Origin: Zoogloeaceae bacterium
GTDB lineage: Bacteria; Pseudomonadota; Gammaproteobacteria; Burkholderiales; Rhodocyclaceae
Reading direction: 5' to 3'
Length of the DNA: 64,000 nt
NCBI GenBank assembly: GCA_024235635.1
Contig: JACKMA010000003.1
Coordinates: 558,001-622,000 of the forward strand
Below, one piece after another: positions 1-8,292 of this stretch. A program made the position numbers and the translations under genes. Each line of letters begins with the position of its first letter. Position 1 is the stretch's first letter. Below the pieces are notes generated by a model, which searched no databases, had not been told where the DNA came from, and saw only the letters and a program-made list of their open reading frames with translations.

Positions 1-1
1 C

Positions 2-322
2 CTCAACGACCGCTGCTGCGGCGAATCCGGCACGCTGGCGGCGACCCGGCCGGACATCTCGACCCAGGTCCGGTTCCGCAAGCAGCAGGAACTCGAGAAA
101 GGCGCCGCGGCGCTGCGCGCCGGCGTCGCGACGACGCCGGTCAAGGTGCTGACTTCGTGCCCGAGCTGCTTGCAGGGCCTGTCCCGCTATGCCGACGATG
201 CAGGCGGGCTCGAGGCCGACTACATCGTCGTCGAGGTGGCGAAGCACCTGCTGGGCGAGAACTGGATGTCCGACTACGTCGAACGGGTCAACGCCGGCGG
301 CATCGAGCGGGTACTGCTGTAG
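2..322 (+). CDS. C-terminal fragment of FAD/FMN-binding oxidoreductase (DUF3683-type fusion), partial
   Basis: Only the last 106 residues are in the window; the gene begins to the left. The fragment opens with a cysteine pair in a CCGESG context and later has CPSCL, the cysteine-rich signature of the heterodisulfide-reductase/glycolate-oxidase-like C-terminal domain. It ends GGIERVLL. In betaproteobacteria this tail belongs to a very large protein joining an FAD-linked oxidase, iron-sulfur motifs and a CCG domain; the family assignment is recalled from family knowledge. The substrate is unknown, probably a 2-hydroxy acid. The stop codon lies 23 bases from the stop of the convergent small gene, with no clear terminator between them. 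Confidence 0.75.
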   Translation, partial: LNDRCCGESGTLAATRPDISTQVRFRKQQELEKGAAALRAGVATTPVKVLTSCPSCLQGLSRYADDAGGLEADYIVVEVAKHLLGENWMSDYVERVNAGGIERVLL

Positions 323-345
323 TCCGGAAGGGGCCGGGCGGCGCG

Positions 346-570
346 CTACTGGCAGGCCTGCGGGCCGCGGTGCCGCGCCAGGGCCTCGCGTACGGCAACG
401 GCGATGCCCTTGAGTTCGCCATGACGAGCGGTCTCGACGACCCGGAAGACGTTCTCCCGATAGGCCGCGTTCGACAGCAGGCGCGGCACATCGACGGGCA
501 TGCCGCAGTGTGCGCGGGCAAGCTCGTCGAGACGCGACAGCATGACTCGAAGCTCGGTGGTTAGGCTCAT
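346..570 (-). CDS. Small hypothetical protein (74 aa)
   Basis: A 74-residue soluble, mostly helical protein without signal peptide or membrane segment; it begins MSLTTELRVM and contains a PVDVPRLLSNAAYRENVF stretch. I recognise the look of a small conserved betaproteobacterial protein but know no function. I chose the ATG at 568-570 because the N-terminal extension from an upstream in-frame ATG has cysteine-rich, non-protein-like composition. The start lies 7 bases from a palindromic TGCA-N9-TGCA site at 578-594, so transcription could be controlled by whatever binds there. It converges on the oxidoreductase tail. Confidence 0.55.
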   Translation of the reverse strand: MSLTTELRVMLSRLDELARAHCGMPVDVPRLLSNAAYRENVFRVVETARHGELKGIAVAVREALARHRGPQACQ

Positions 571-577
571 GATGCAG

Positions 578-594
578 TGCAATATACGTTTGCA
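578..594. promoter_or_regulatory. NtrC-like palindrome (TGCA-N9-TGCA), weak
   Basis: The site reads TGCAATATACGTTTGCA: two TGCA half sites separated by nine bases, with arms TGCAA/TTGCA. NtrC sites have the form TGCAC-N7-GTGCA, so the spacing matches but the inner C/G of each arm does not. It lies immediately upstream of the small minus-strand gene and 142 bases from a better match at 720-736. Any regulator with a TGCA-type palindrome could be responsible. Confidence 0.3.
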
Positions 595-719
595 GGCAAT
601 ATTGAGCCAACTACATCGGCACAGCTGTGTGAATTTGTGCCGCACTGCAGCATTTAGACCACAGGATCGGCACCCGGTCCACCTTCGCCGTGCAACGGCC
701 TTTGTGACGAGCCGACCGA

Positions 720-736
720 TGCATTATATTGGTGCA
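720..736. promoter_or_regulatory. Probable NtrC-binding site
   Basis: The sequence TGCATTATATTGGTGCA has a perfect right half site (GGTGCA) and one mismatch in the left (TGCATT against TGCACY). It closely resembles enterobacterial glnA enhancer sites, which are well-known NtrC targets. It lies 35 bases before a sigma54-like -24/-12 element on the plus strand and about 240 bases before the MFS transporter start. This suggests nitrogen-limitation control of the transporter; that link is inferred. Confidence 0.5.
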
Positions 737-770
737 AATATTTTCTGCCTGCTGCCGCCTGCAAATCGTG

Positions 771-785
771 TGGCACCGCCGTCGC
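771..785 (+). promoter_or_regulatory. Sigma54-like -24/-12 promoter
   Basis: The -24 element is a perfect TGGCAC at 771-776. With the required spacing (GG to GC offset of 12 bases) the -12 element is TCGC at 782-785, one mismatch from TTGC. The predicted transcription start near 797 would leave a leader of about 180 bases before the MFS ATG. It is supported mainly by the NtrC-like site just upstream. Confidence 0.4.
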
Positions 786-975
786 CGGACGCAATTGCGC
801 GGGACGCCGACGAGTGCCCGTCCCGCCCGTGACGCCTTCGGGTCGGGGTCGAGCCCGCACACCGTGCTTCGCCGCAGGCGGCCGTCGACAGGACCATGGA
901 CACTCGGCAACAGCCTGATTTCTCGAACATCAGCCGGCAGACAGGGACACTGAAGGCCCCGTTGCGGGTGCCGGC

Positions 976-2382
976 ATGATCAGCCACATCGTTCCCATCT
1001 CAGCACTGCTCGCGGGCGTCGCCCTGCTGCTGCTCGGCAACGGACTGCTCGGCACGCTGCTGGCGGTGCGGGGCGGCCTCGAAGGCTATAGCGCCCCGGT
1101 GCTCGGCCTGATCGGCTCGGGCTATTTCGCCGGCTACCTGGTGGGTACCGCGGTCGCGCCGCCGCTGATCCGGCGGATCGGCCACATCCGCGCCTTCGCG
1201 TTCTTCGCGGCAGCCACCGCGGCGACGGCCCTGCTGCACGGTCTGCTGGTATCGGCGCCGACCTGGATCGCGCTGCGGATACTGGCCGGCACCTCGCTGG
1301 TGTCGCTCTACATGATCATCGAGAGCTGGCTCAACAGCCAGGCGGAGCGGAGCCAGCGCGGCAAGATCTTCGCCCTCTACATGGTCGTGAACCTCGGCGC
1401 CCTGGCGCTCGCGCAGCAACTGCTGCGGCTCGACTCTCCGGCCGGCTTCACGCTGTTCGCGATCGCCGCGCTGTTCATCTGCCTGGCGACGATGCCGGTT
1501 GCCGCGACCCGGCTGGCACAGCCCGTCGCCACGGCGCCGGGGCAATTCTCGATTAAGCGCCTGTGGCGCGAGGTTCCGGTGGCCGCCGCCGGCAGCCTGC
1601 TGTCCGGGCTGACGATGGGCGCGTTCTGGGGCATGGGTCCGGTCTATGCGGCACGCATCGGCCTCGACGGCAACGGCGTCGCACTGTTCATGAGCGCCTG
1701 CATCGTCGGCGGCGCCCTGCTGCAATGGCCGCTCGGCGCCTTCTCCGACAGCCGGGACCGGCGCAGCGCGCTGGCCGTTGCCGCCCTCCTCGCCGCTGTC
1801 GCGGCACTGCCGCTGCTGGCCGGCGACCGGCTCGGGATGTGGACGGTGGCCGCGATCGCGCTGTACGGCGGCATGGCCTTTGCCATCTATCCGATGTCGG
1901 TGGCCCATCTCGTGGATCACCTCGGCGCCGAGGACATCGTCGGCGGTTCGAGCATGCTGCTGTTGTTGCATGGCATCGGCGCTGCCATCGGGCCGGTGCT
2001 CGCCGGCGCGATGATGGCACCGCTCGGGGCCAGGGCGCTGGCCATCCATTTTGCACTGGCGCAGCTATTGCTCGCCCTGATCGCGTGGCTCGCGACCCGG
2101 CGGGGCGCCGAACAGATCGCCGAACCGGCGCATTTCGTGCCGATGCTGCGGACCACGCCGACCGTGCTCGAGATCATGCCGACGCCCGAGGACTTTACGC
2201 CGGCCGCGCACGGCGGCGACCCGGCGACGACCGGCGTCCAGGTCGTAGCAACCACGACCGACGACGAGGGCACCGGCAGCCCGGTTGACGAGGCCAATGC
2301 AGCCGGCGCCGAGCACCGGGGCGGCGAGCCGCCTTCCAGCGGCAACGGGACGGACGGGGCGGCACCACGACGGAACGCATGA
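976..2382 (+). CDS. MFS transporter (YcaD-like)
   Basis: A 468-residue major facilitator protein of the inner membrane. About twelve hydrophobic segments run from residue 3 to roughly 375, in two halves joined by a charged loop around residues 185-200 (IKRLWREVP). The N-terminal half resembles YcaD-type transporters (YMIIESWLNSQAERSQRGK after the fourth or fifth helix), whose substrates are largely unknown. The last 85 or so residues form a hydrophilic, Gly/Thr/Asp-rich tail, unusual for the family and probably disordered and cytoplasmic. No convincing ribosome site precedes the ATG. A sigma54-like promoter and an NtrC-like site lie upstream. The next gene starts 49 bases downstream on the same strand, so co-transcription with the osmolyte gene is possible. 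Confidence 0.8.
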   Translation: MISHIVPISALLAGVALLLLGNGLLGTLLAVRGGLEGYSAPVLGLIGSGYFAGYLVGTAVAPPLIRRIGHIRAFAFFAAATAATALLHGLLVSAPTWIALRILAGTSLVSLYMIIESWLNSQAERSQRGKIFALYMVVNLGALALAQQLLRLDSPAGFTLFAIAALFICLATMPVAATRLAQPVATAPGQFSIKRLWREVPVAAAGSLLSGLTMGAFWGMGPVYAARIGLDGNGVALFMSACIVGGALLQWPLGAFSDSRDRRSALAVAALLAAVAALPLLAGDRLGMWTVAAIALYGGMAFAIYPMSVAHLVDHLGAEDIVGGSSMLLLLHGIGAAIGPVLAGAMMAPLGARALAIHFALAQLLLALIAWLATRRGAEQIAEPAHFVPMLRTTPTVLEIMPTPEDFTPAAHGGDPATTGVQVVATTTDDEGTGSPVDEANAAGAEHRGGEPPSSGNGTDGAAPRRNA

Positions 2383-2431
2383 GCGTGCGCCGCTGGCGGC
2401 GCGGCACAGAATCGAAAGTACGGAGATAGCC

Positions 2432-4735
2432 ATGCTGCTAGCGACAGACCTTGACGGCACCTTCCTCGCCGGCGATCCGGAGGAACGCAATCGCCTCTAC
2501 CAGCTGATCGCGGCCCATCCCGAGATCAAGCTGGTCTTCGTCACCGGACGCGGCCTCGAGGTGGTGATGCCGCTGCTCGCCGACCCGACCATTCCGACAC
2601 CCGACTATCTGATCTGTGACGTCGGTGCGACTGTTGTCGAGGGGCCGTCACTGACGCCGGTGCAGCCGATCCAGTCGCAGATCGACGTACTGTGGCCCGG
2701 CGAGAGCACGATCGCCGAAGCGATGTCCCGCTACCCCCTGCTGGAACGCCAGGAGGTTCCGCAACAACGTCGGTGCTCCTACCTGTGCGCACCGCAGGAC
2801 CTGCCGCCCGATATCGACGCAGTCGCCGAGCGCCTGGGCTGCAACGCGCTCTACTCGCAGGACCGCTACCTCGACATCCTGCCGCCCGGCGTCAACAAGG
2901 GCAGCACCTTGCAGCGGCTGGTCGCGCAACTCGGCACCGATCCCGAACAGGTGCTGGTCGCCGGCGACACGCTGAACGACCTCGACATGCTCGAAGCCGG
3001 CTTCAAGGGCGTGTGCGTCGGCGAATCGGAGGTCGGATTGCTGATGGCGACCCGGGACCGCGCTCGCATCCACCACGCCCGGCGCACCGGCTGCGGCGGC
3101 ATCCTCGACGCCGTCGTCCACTTCAACTTCCTCGGCCCGGGCGGCGTCGAGGCCGCGACGCGTCCGGCATCGGAGACCGGCCGCTCCGAGCTGGTGATGG
3201 TCTATCACCGGCTCCCCTACGAGGAATCCTGGGAGGACGGCCAGCTGGTGAGACGCCGGCACAGTTCGCCGAACGGCATCCTGCCGACGCTGCTGTCATT
3301 CTTCAAGGGCGGGCGCAAGGGCGCCTGGGTGGCTTGGTCGATTCACGAACCGGACCGGGGCGTACCGTTCGAGACCCACACCGGCGTCGATCCGCGCAGC
3401 TACCCGAACCTGGTGTGCTCGCGCGTCGCGCTCAGCAAGCAAGACGTCGACACGTTCTACAAGCGCTTCTCGAAGGAGGCCTTCTGGCCGACGCTGCACA
3501 CCTTCTGGGAGCGCGCGATCTTCCGCGAGGAAGACTGGGACGTTTTTCTCAAGGTCAATCGCCTGTTCGCCGAGCGCACCGCCGCCGAGGCCGCCGAGGG
3601 CGCCACGGTGTGGATCCACGACTACAACCTGTGGATGGTGCCGGCCTTTCTCCGGGAATTCCGCCCGGACCTGGTCATCAGCTTCTTCCACCACACCTAC
3701 TTCCCGTCCGCCGACGTCTTCAACGTGCTGCCGTGGCGGCGCGAGATCGTCGGCAGCCTGCTGCAATGTGACTACGTCGGCTTCCACATCCCACGCCAGG
3801 CCGAGAACTTCGTCGACGTCGCCCGCGGCGTCGCGCCGATCAAACGGGTCGAGGTGACCAACTGCGCGCCGACCTTCCGTACCTACGGCTGCGCCGTCGG
3901 GCTCGAGGAATACACCACGGCGATCAAGGTGCATGGCCGGCGAATCGGACTCGGCGCACATCCGGTCGGCCTCGACGTCGGCCGCGTGCGCGACGTACTC
4001 GCCCAGCCAGAAGCCACCCGTCGCATGGAAAAGCTACGGGAACAATTGAAGGGCATCCGGGTGATCCTGTCGGTGGAGCGGCTCGACTACACCAAGGGGA
4101 CACTCGAGAAGCTGCTGGCCTTCGAGAAGCTGCTCGACGAATATCCGGAACTGCAGGGTCGGGTCACGCTGATCACGGTCTGCGTCCCGGCCGCCCGCGA
4201 GATGACGATCTACCGCAGCCTGCAGACCCAGATCGAACAGGCGGTAGGGCGCATCAACGGTCGCTACTCGCGGGTCGGCTGGACGCCGGTGCAGTTCTTC
4301 TTCCGCGCCTTCCCGTTCGACGAGGTGGTCGCCTATTACGCCATGGCCGATGTCATGTGGATCACGCCGCTGCGCGACGGCCTGAACCTGGTTGCCAAGG
4401 AGTACGTCGCCACCCAGGGGATGACCGGCGGCAGCGGCGTGCTGGTGCTGTCCGAGTTCACCGGCGTCGCGGCCGAGATGCACGGCGCGATCCTGACCAA
4501 CCCGCACGACCCGGCCGATCTGCGCGACAAGTGCTACTACGGCATCACGCACCACCGCGGTGAAGCCCGTGCCCGCCTGCGGGAGCAGTTCGACATCGTC
4601 TGCAGCAACGACCTTCAGACCTGGGCGCAAGGCTTCCTCGCCGCCGTCGGCGCGGCCAGGCGGGCGGCCGAGGGCGACCCGGCCGACGAACGCGCCGCCG
4701 ATCTTCGCTGCGAAGCAGGCACATTGCCGAATTGA
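2432..4735 (+). CDS. ggpPS: Bifunctional glucosylglycerol-phosphate phosphatase/synthase (GgpPS)
   Basis: A 767-residue cytosolic fusion predicted to make the compatible solute glucosylglycerol from ADP-glucose and glycerol-3-phosphate. Residues 1-235 or so form a HAD phosphatase of the sucrose-phosphatase/GgpP type: DLDGT at 6-10, Lys in VNKG near 156, and GDTLNDLDML near 179. From about 253 to the end is a GT20 glycosyltransferase (VMVYHRLPYEE, ERLDYTKGTLEKLLAFEKLL, PLRDGLNLVAKEY). The KGTLEKL region and the TGGSGVLVLSEFTG loop look like GgpS rather than trehalose-phosphate synthase. Fused enzymes of this order are known from other proteobacteria such as Marinobacter. The ATG at 2432 has a GGAGA site 6 bases upstream and directly begins the HAD fold. 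A trehalose-phosphate synthase is the main alternative. Confidence 0.85.
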   Translation: MLLATDLDGTFLAGDPEERNRLYQLIAAHPEIKLVFVTGRGLEVVMPLLADPTIPTPDYLICDVGATVVEGPSLTPVQPIQSQIDVLWPGESTIAEAMSRYPLLERQEVPQQRRCSYLCAPQDLPPDIDAVAERLGCNALYSQDRYLDILPPGVNKGSTLQRLVAQLGTDPEQVLVAGDTLNDLDMLEAGFKGVCVGESEVGLLMATRDRARIHHARRTGCGGILDAVVHFNFLGPGGVEAATRPASETGRSELVMVYHRLPYEESWEDGQLVRRRHSSPNGILPTLLSFFKGGRKGAWVAWSIHEPDRGVPFETHTGVDPRSYPNLVCSRVALSKQDVDTFYKRFSKEAFWPTLHTFWERAIFREEDWDVFLKVNRLFAERTAAEAAEGATVWIHDYNLWMVPAFLREFRPDLVISFFHHTYFPSADVFNVLPWRREIVGSLLQCDYVGFHIPRQAENFVDVARGVAPIKRVEVTNCAPTFRTYGCAVGLEEYTTAIKVHGRRIGLGAHPVGLDVGRVRDVLAQPEATRRMEKLREQLKGIRVILSVERLDYTKGTLEKLLAFEKLLDEYPELQGRVTLITVCVPAAREMTIYRSLQTQIEQAVGRINGRYSRVGWTPVQFFFRAFPFDEVVAYYAMADVMWITPLRDGLNLVAKEYVATQGMTGGSGVLVLSEFTGVAAEMHGAILTNPHDPADLRDKCYYGITHHRGEARARLREQFDIVCSNDLQTWAQGFLAAVGAARRAAEGDPADERAADLRCEAGTLPN

Positions 4736-4821
4736 ACGCTGGCCGTCGCTGATCGCGCCCAGCGGAACGACCCGGTTTTTGCGGTAAGCTGCCGTCATTG
4801 CCGCAATCAGACCCTTCGACC

Positions 4822-7800
4822 ATGCCTGACGCCGTCCACCCGCGGGCGCCCCGCCGCAGCGATGCCGGGCTGCCCACGTGGCTCGTGCTGGCGATGGTCG
4901 CAGTCGCCATCCTCGTTGGCGCGGGTGCCACGCTGCTCGGGGTCTACGAGTTGCGGGCAACCGGCGAGACCGAGGCCCGACAGCTGGCTGCAAGCCTGCG
5001 GGCGGTGCCCGACGCCACCGATGACGCCGAAACGCTGCTGGCACGGGCGCGCATCCGGCCCCGCGTGCTGGCGGCCGGCATCTACGACAGGGCCGGCCGC
5101 TTGCAGGAGGGCGGCGCCGATGCGCTCGCCGCCGGGGATCGCGCCTTGCTCGCTGCGCCCGGTCGCCACTGGGACGTCAGTACGCCGGCCAATGACGGAC
5201 GGCAGCTCCGACTGATCGTCGACGGCGCCACGACGCAGGCGCACGAGCGACGCCTGATCGCTTTCGCGGCAGCGTGGCTGGTCGCGGTGACGCTCGCCGC
5301 TGTCGTCGCGCTCCGAATCGGCTTCGGGCGTCGGATCGCGGTCACGGACGACGACCTCCGGCGACTGCATGCAATCGTCGCGCGGCATGCGCCGCTGTCG
5401 GAAAGCGCGGACAAGAACGGTACCTTGGTCGAGGCGATCGAACAGATCGTCGCGAGACTCGAACGTCGCGAACGCGAACTCGCCGATTCACGCCGCCGGG
5501 CAGCGGCGGCATCGCAACTCAAGGACCAGTTGTCGGGCACCCTGTGCGAAGAAGTGCGCAAGCCGCTGCACCAGCTCATCGAACGCCTCGAGGTGCTTTC
5601 CCGTGCCAAGTTGCCGGGCACGGCCGGGCCGGTCGCGGCGGTCGCCCGGGCGTCGTCGCAATCGCTGCTGGCGCGCGTCGACGACATGCTCGACGTCTGT
5701 CAGCTCGAATCCGGCCACGTCGTGCTCGATCCGCAGCCGCTCGACCTGCGCCAACTGGTCGAGGACGTGGTGGACGAGATCAGTCCCCAGGCCTACGGAC
5801 GCGGTCTCGAGCTCGGCCATCTGATCGCGCCCGGATTCGCGTCGGGCTGGATCGGCGACGGCGCGCGGCTGCGACAGCTCCTCTCGCGCCTGCTCGGGCA
5901 TGCCATCGCAGCCACTCGACACGGCGAGATCGCACTGCAAATGTCGGTCGACAACGAGCCACGCGCGGGCGCGCCGAAGGTCCGCATCGGCGTTCATGCA
6001 TCGGGCGAACTGGCGACGGTCGGCGGCGACGAAGGGCTCGGCCTGCTGCTGTGCCGGCAACTGGTGGCGCTGATGGCGGGCGAGTTCGAAGCGGACGACG
6101 GCGACGGCCTGAATTTCCGCTTGCGACTGCCGCTCGCACCGGATCACGACATCACACAGCTGGTGACACCGGGCGTCGCCCAGGGCATGGCCGTGCTGGT
6201 GGTCGAGCTGAGCCGGGTCGGACGGACCCACCTGAGGGCCGAATTGATCGCCGAGGAAGCGACGGCGACGCTGTGCGCCAGCGCCGAGGAGGCCATGGCC
6301 GCGATCCGCGCAGCCCGCCAGCAGGGCCGGGTGTTCGCGCTGGCGCTGGTCGATGCCGGGCTGCCGCCTGATCAGCTGGCTCAGCTGCGTCGCGCTGCCG
6401 GCGCGGATGTTCGCAACTGGGTGCTGACGCGGCCGCTGAATCGGGGTCGCGAGGATGATCCGGGCGACTGGTGGGCGCAGTTGGCAAAGCCGTTCCGGCG
6501 CGCCAGACTGCTGGGCCTGCTGCGACAGCTCGGTGACATCGCTGCACGCGACGTGGTTCCGGCCGCGCCGCCGCCGATGCCGCGCGTCAATGCCCGCGTA
6601 CTGGTGGTGGACGACCACCGCACCAACCAGGTGATCGTGCGCGGCATGCTCGAGCTGCTCGGCGCCACGGTGGAACTGGCCGACGGCGCAGTCGCAGCCC
6701 TGGCGGCGCACGGCGGGTCCCGCTACGACCTGATCCTGCTGGACTGCCGGATGCCGATGATGGACGGCTACGACACCTGTCGGGCGATCCGCGAACGGGA
6801 GGCCATCGTCGGCGGACGGACCCCGATCGTCGGCATGGACAGCGAGGCATCCCAAGAAGACCTGGAGCGCGGGCGCGCCGCCGGCATGGACGGCCGCATC
6901 CTGAAGCCATTCACGATGGAGACCTTGGCCGACACGCTGCAGCAATGGGTCGACGTCGTGCCGCTGCCGGAGGCGCTACCGACTGACAGCACGGGCGTGA
7001 TGCTGCAGGCCGGAGAAGGCATCGACGGCATTGCCCTGCAACGCCTGTCGGAGGCGCTCGGCGACTGCCTCGGGCAGATCATCGAGCCCTTTCTCGAGGA
7101 CATGCCGGCCCTGCTTCGGGAACTGATGCGCGGCGCCGCAGAGGACGACGCCGACGGCCTCAGAATGCACGCCCAGCGCATCCGCGGCGCGGCTGGCAAC
7201 CTCGGTGCCTACCTGCTTGCACGCTCGGCCGAACAGCTCGAACAGCGTGTCATCAACGGCGGCGACTGCATTGCGCAGGTGGACAGCGTGGCCGCCGAAT
7301 TCGAGCGCGTGGCCGGCGCGCTGTCCCGGCTGATGCGCGGCCATCCGACCCAGCCGCCGACCGTATCGATCGACGGCGGCCGCGTCCTGGTGGTGGACGA
7401 CGATCGCAGCACACGGACGGCGCTGCGTCTGGCGCTGACTCTCGAGGGCTTCCGCGTGGTCGAGGCCGAGGACGGTGGCGCGGCACTGGCGCAGGCGCTC
7501 GCCGAGCCACCCGAGCTGGTCCTGCTCGACGCCGCCATGCCGTCACCGGACGGTTTCGAGACCTGCCGCCAGCTACGCCTCCTGGCCGGCTGCAAGGAAG
7601 TGCCGGTGCTGATGCTGACGGCCATCGACGACCGACATGCGATCGCCAGCGCGTTCGCCGCCGGTGCCTCGGATTTCCTGACGACGCCGCTGCACCTGGA
7701 TCTGGTGGTGCAACGCGTACGCCACACCATCGACACCTGCCGCACCGAGCACCACGTCCGCCATCTGGCCTACAGCGACGCCCTCACCGGCCTGCCCAAC

Positions 7801-8292
7801 CGCCGGCATTTCCAGGAACGCTTCGAACAGCAGATCGCCATCGCGCAGCGCGAGAACGGCAGCCTGGCGCTGATGTTTCTCGATCTCAACCGTTTCAAGG
7901 CGGTCAACGACACCCTCGGGCACGACGTCGGCGACCTGTTGCTGCAGGCGGTCGCCGGTCGCCTCGGCCATAGCGTGCGTGGCAGCGACAACATCGCCCG
8001 ACTCGGCGGCGACGAATTCACAGTGGTGCTCGAATCGCCGGCATCGACCGCAGTGATCACCGCCGTCGCAGGCAAGATCGCAGAGGAGTTGTCGCAGCCC
8101 TACCAGATCGAAGGACACGACATTTCGGTGTCGCCGAGCATCGGCATCGCACTGTTCCCGACCGACGGCGACGACCCGGCGCGGCTGATGCGCCATGCCG
8201 ATGCCGCCATGTACCGCGCCAAGCAATCAGGCCGGCCTTACCTGTTCCACGGCGACGCGAATGCCACCGATCGCGCCACCGGCGTCTCGTGA
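4822..8292 (+). CDS. Membrane-bound diguanylate cyclase with degenerate hybrid-kinase, REC and Hpt modules
   Basis: 1156 residues. Two membrane helices (about 18-40 and 145-167) flank a small periplasmic sensor. A HisKA-like coiled coil follows, but its H-box reads LCEEVRKPL, with Glu243 where the phospho-accepting His should be. The HATPase-like region (about 345-437) has His360 in place of the N-box Asn, lacks a DxGxG box and keeps only GLGL. A weak REC (about 455-570) is followed by a canonical REC (about 592-710: DD, Asp641, Lys695). The Hpt-like segment (about 735-838) has Gln785 in place of the His of HxLKG. A further REC (about 854-970) has Asp903 but Thr for the conserved Lys. A GGDEF domain closes the protein, with an intact GGDEF at 1062-1066 and an RxxD inhibitory site at 1053-1056. 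Output is likely c-di-GMP. An in-frame TTG lies 24 bases upstream. The end overlaps the convergent methyltransferase gene by 66 bases. Confidence 0.85.
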   Translation: MPDAVHPRAPRRSDAGLPTWLVLAMVAVAILVGAGATLLGVYELRATGETEARQLAASLRAVPDATDDAETLLARARIRPRVLAAGIYDRAGRLQEGGADALAAGDRALLAAPGRHWDVSTPANDGRQLRLIVDGATTQAHERRLIAFAAAWLVAVTLAAVVALRIGFGRRIAVTDDDLRRLHAIVARHAPLSESADKNGTLVEAIEQIVARLERRERELADSRRRAAAASQLKDQLSGTLCEEVRKPLHQLIERLEVLSRAKLPGTAGPVAAVARASSQSLLARVDDMLDVCQLESGHVVLDPQPLDLRQLVEDVVDEISPQAYGRGLELGHLIAPGFASGWIGDGARLRQLLSRLLGHAIAATRHGEIALQMSVDNEPRAGAPKVRIGVHASGELATVGGDEGLGLLLCRQLVALMAGEFEADDGDGLNFRLRLPLAPDHDITQLVTPGVAQGMAVLVVELSRVGRTHLRAELIAEEATATLCASAEEAMAAIRAARQQGRVFALALVDAGLPPDQLAQLRRAAGADVRNWVLTRPLNRGREDDPGDWWAQLAKPFRRARLLGLLRQLGDIAARDVVPAAPPPMPRVNARVLVVDDHRTNQVIVRGMLELLGATVELADGAVAALAAHGGSRYDLILLDCRMPMMDGYDTCRAIREREAIVGGRTPIVGMDSEASQEDLERGRAAGMDGRILKPFTMETLADTLQQWVDVVPLPEALPTDSTGVMLQAGEGIDGIALQRLSEALGDCLGQIIEPFLEDMPALLRELMRGAAEDDADGLRMHAQRIRGAAGNLGAYLLARSAEQLEQRVINGGDCIAQVDSVAAEFERVAGALSRLMRGHPTQPPTVSIDGGRVLVVDDDRSTRTALRLALTLEGFRVVEAEDGGAALAQALAEPPELVLLDAAMPSPDGFETCRQLRLLAGCKEVPVLMLTAIDDRHAIASAFAAGASDFLTTPLHLDLVVQRVRHTIDTCRTEHHVRHLAYSDALTGLPNRRHFQERFEQQIAIAQRENGSLALMFLDLNRFKAVNDTLGHDVGDLLLQAVAGRLGHSVRGSDNIARLGGDEFTVVLESPASTAVITAVAGKIAEELSQPYQIEGHDISVSPSIGIALFPTDGDDPARLMRHADAAMYRAKQSGRPYLFHGDANATDRATGVS

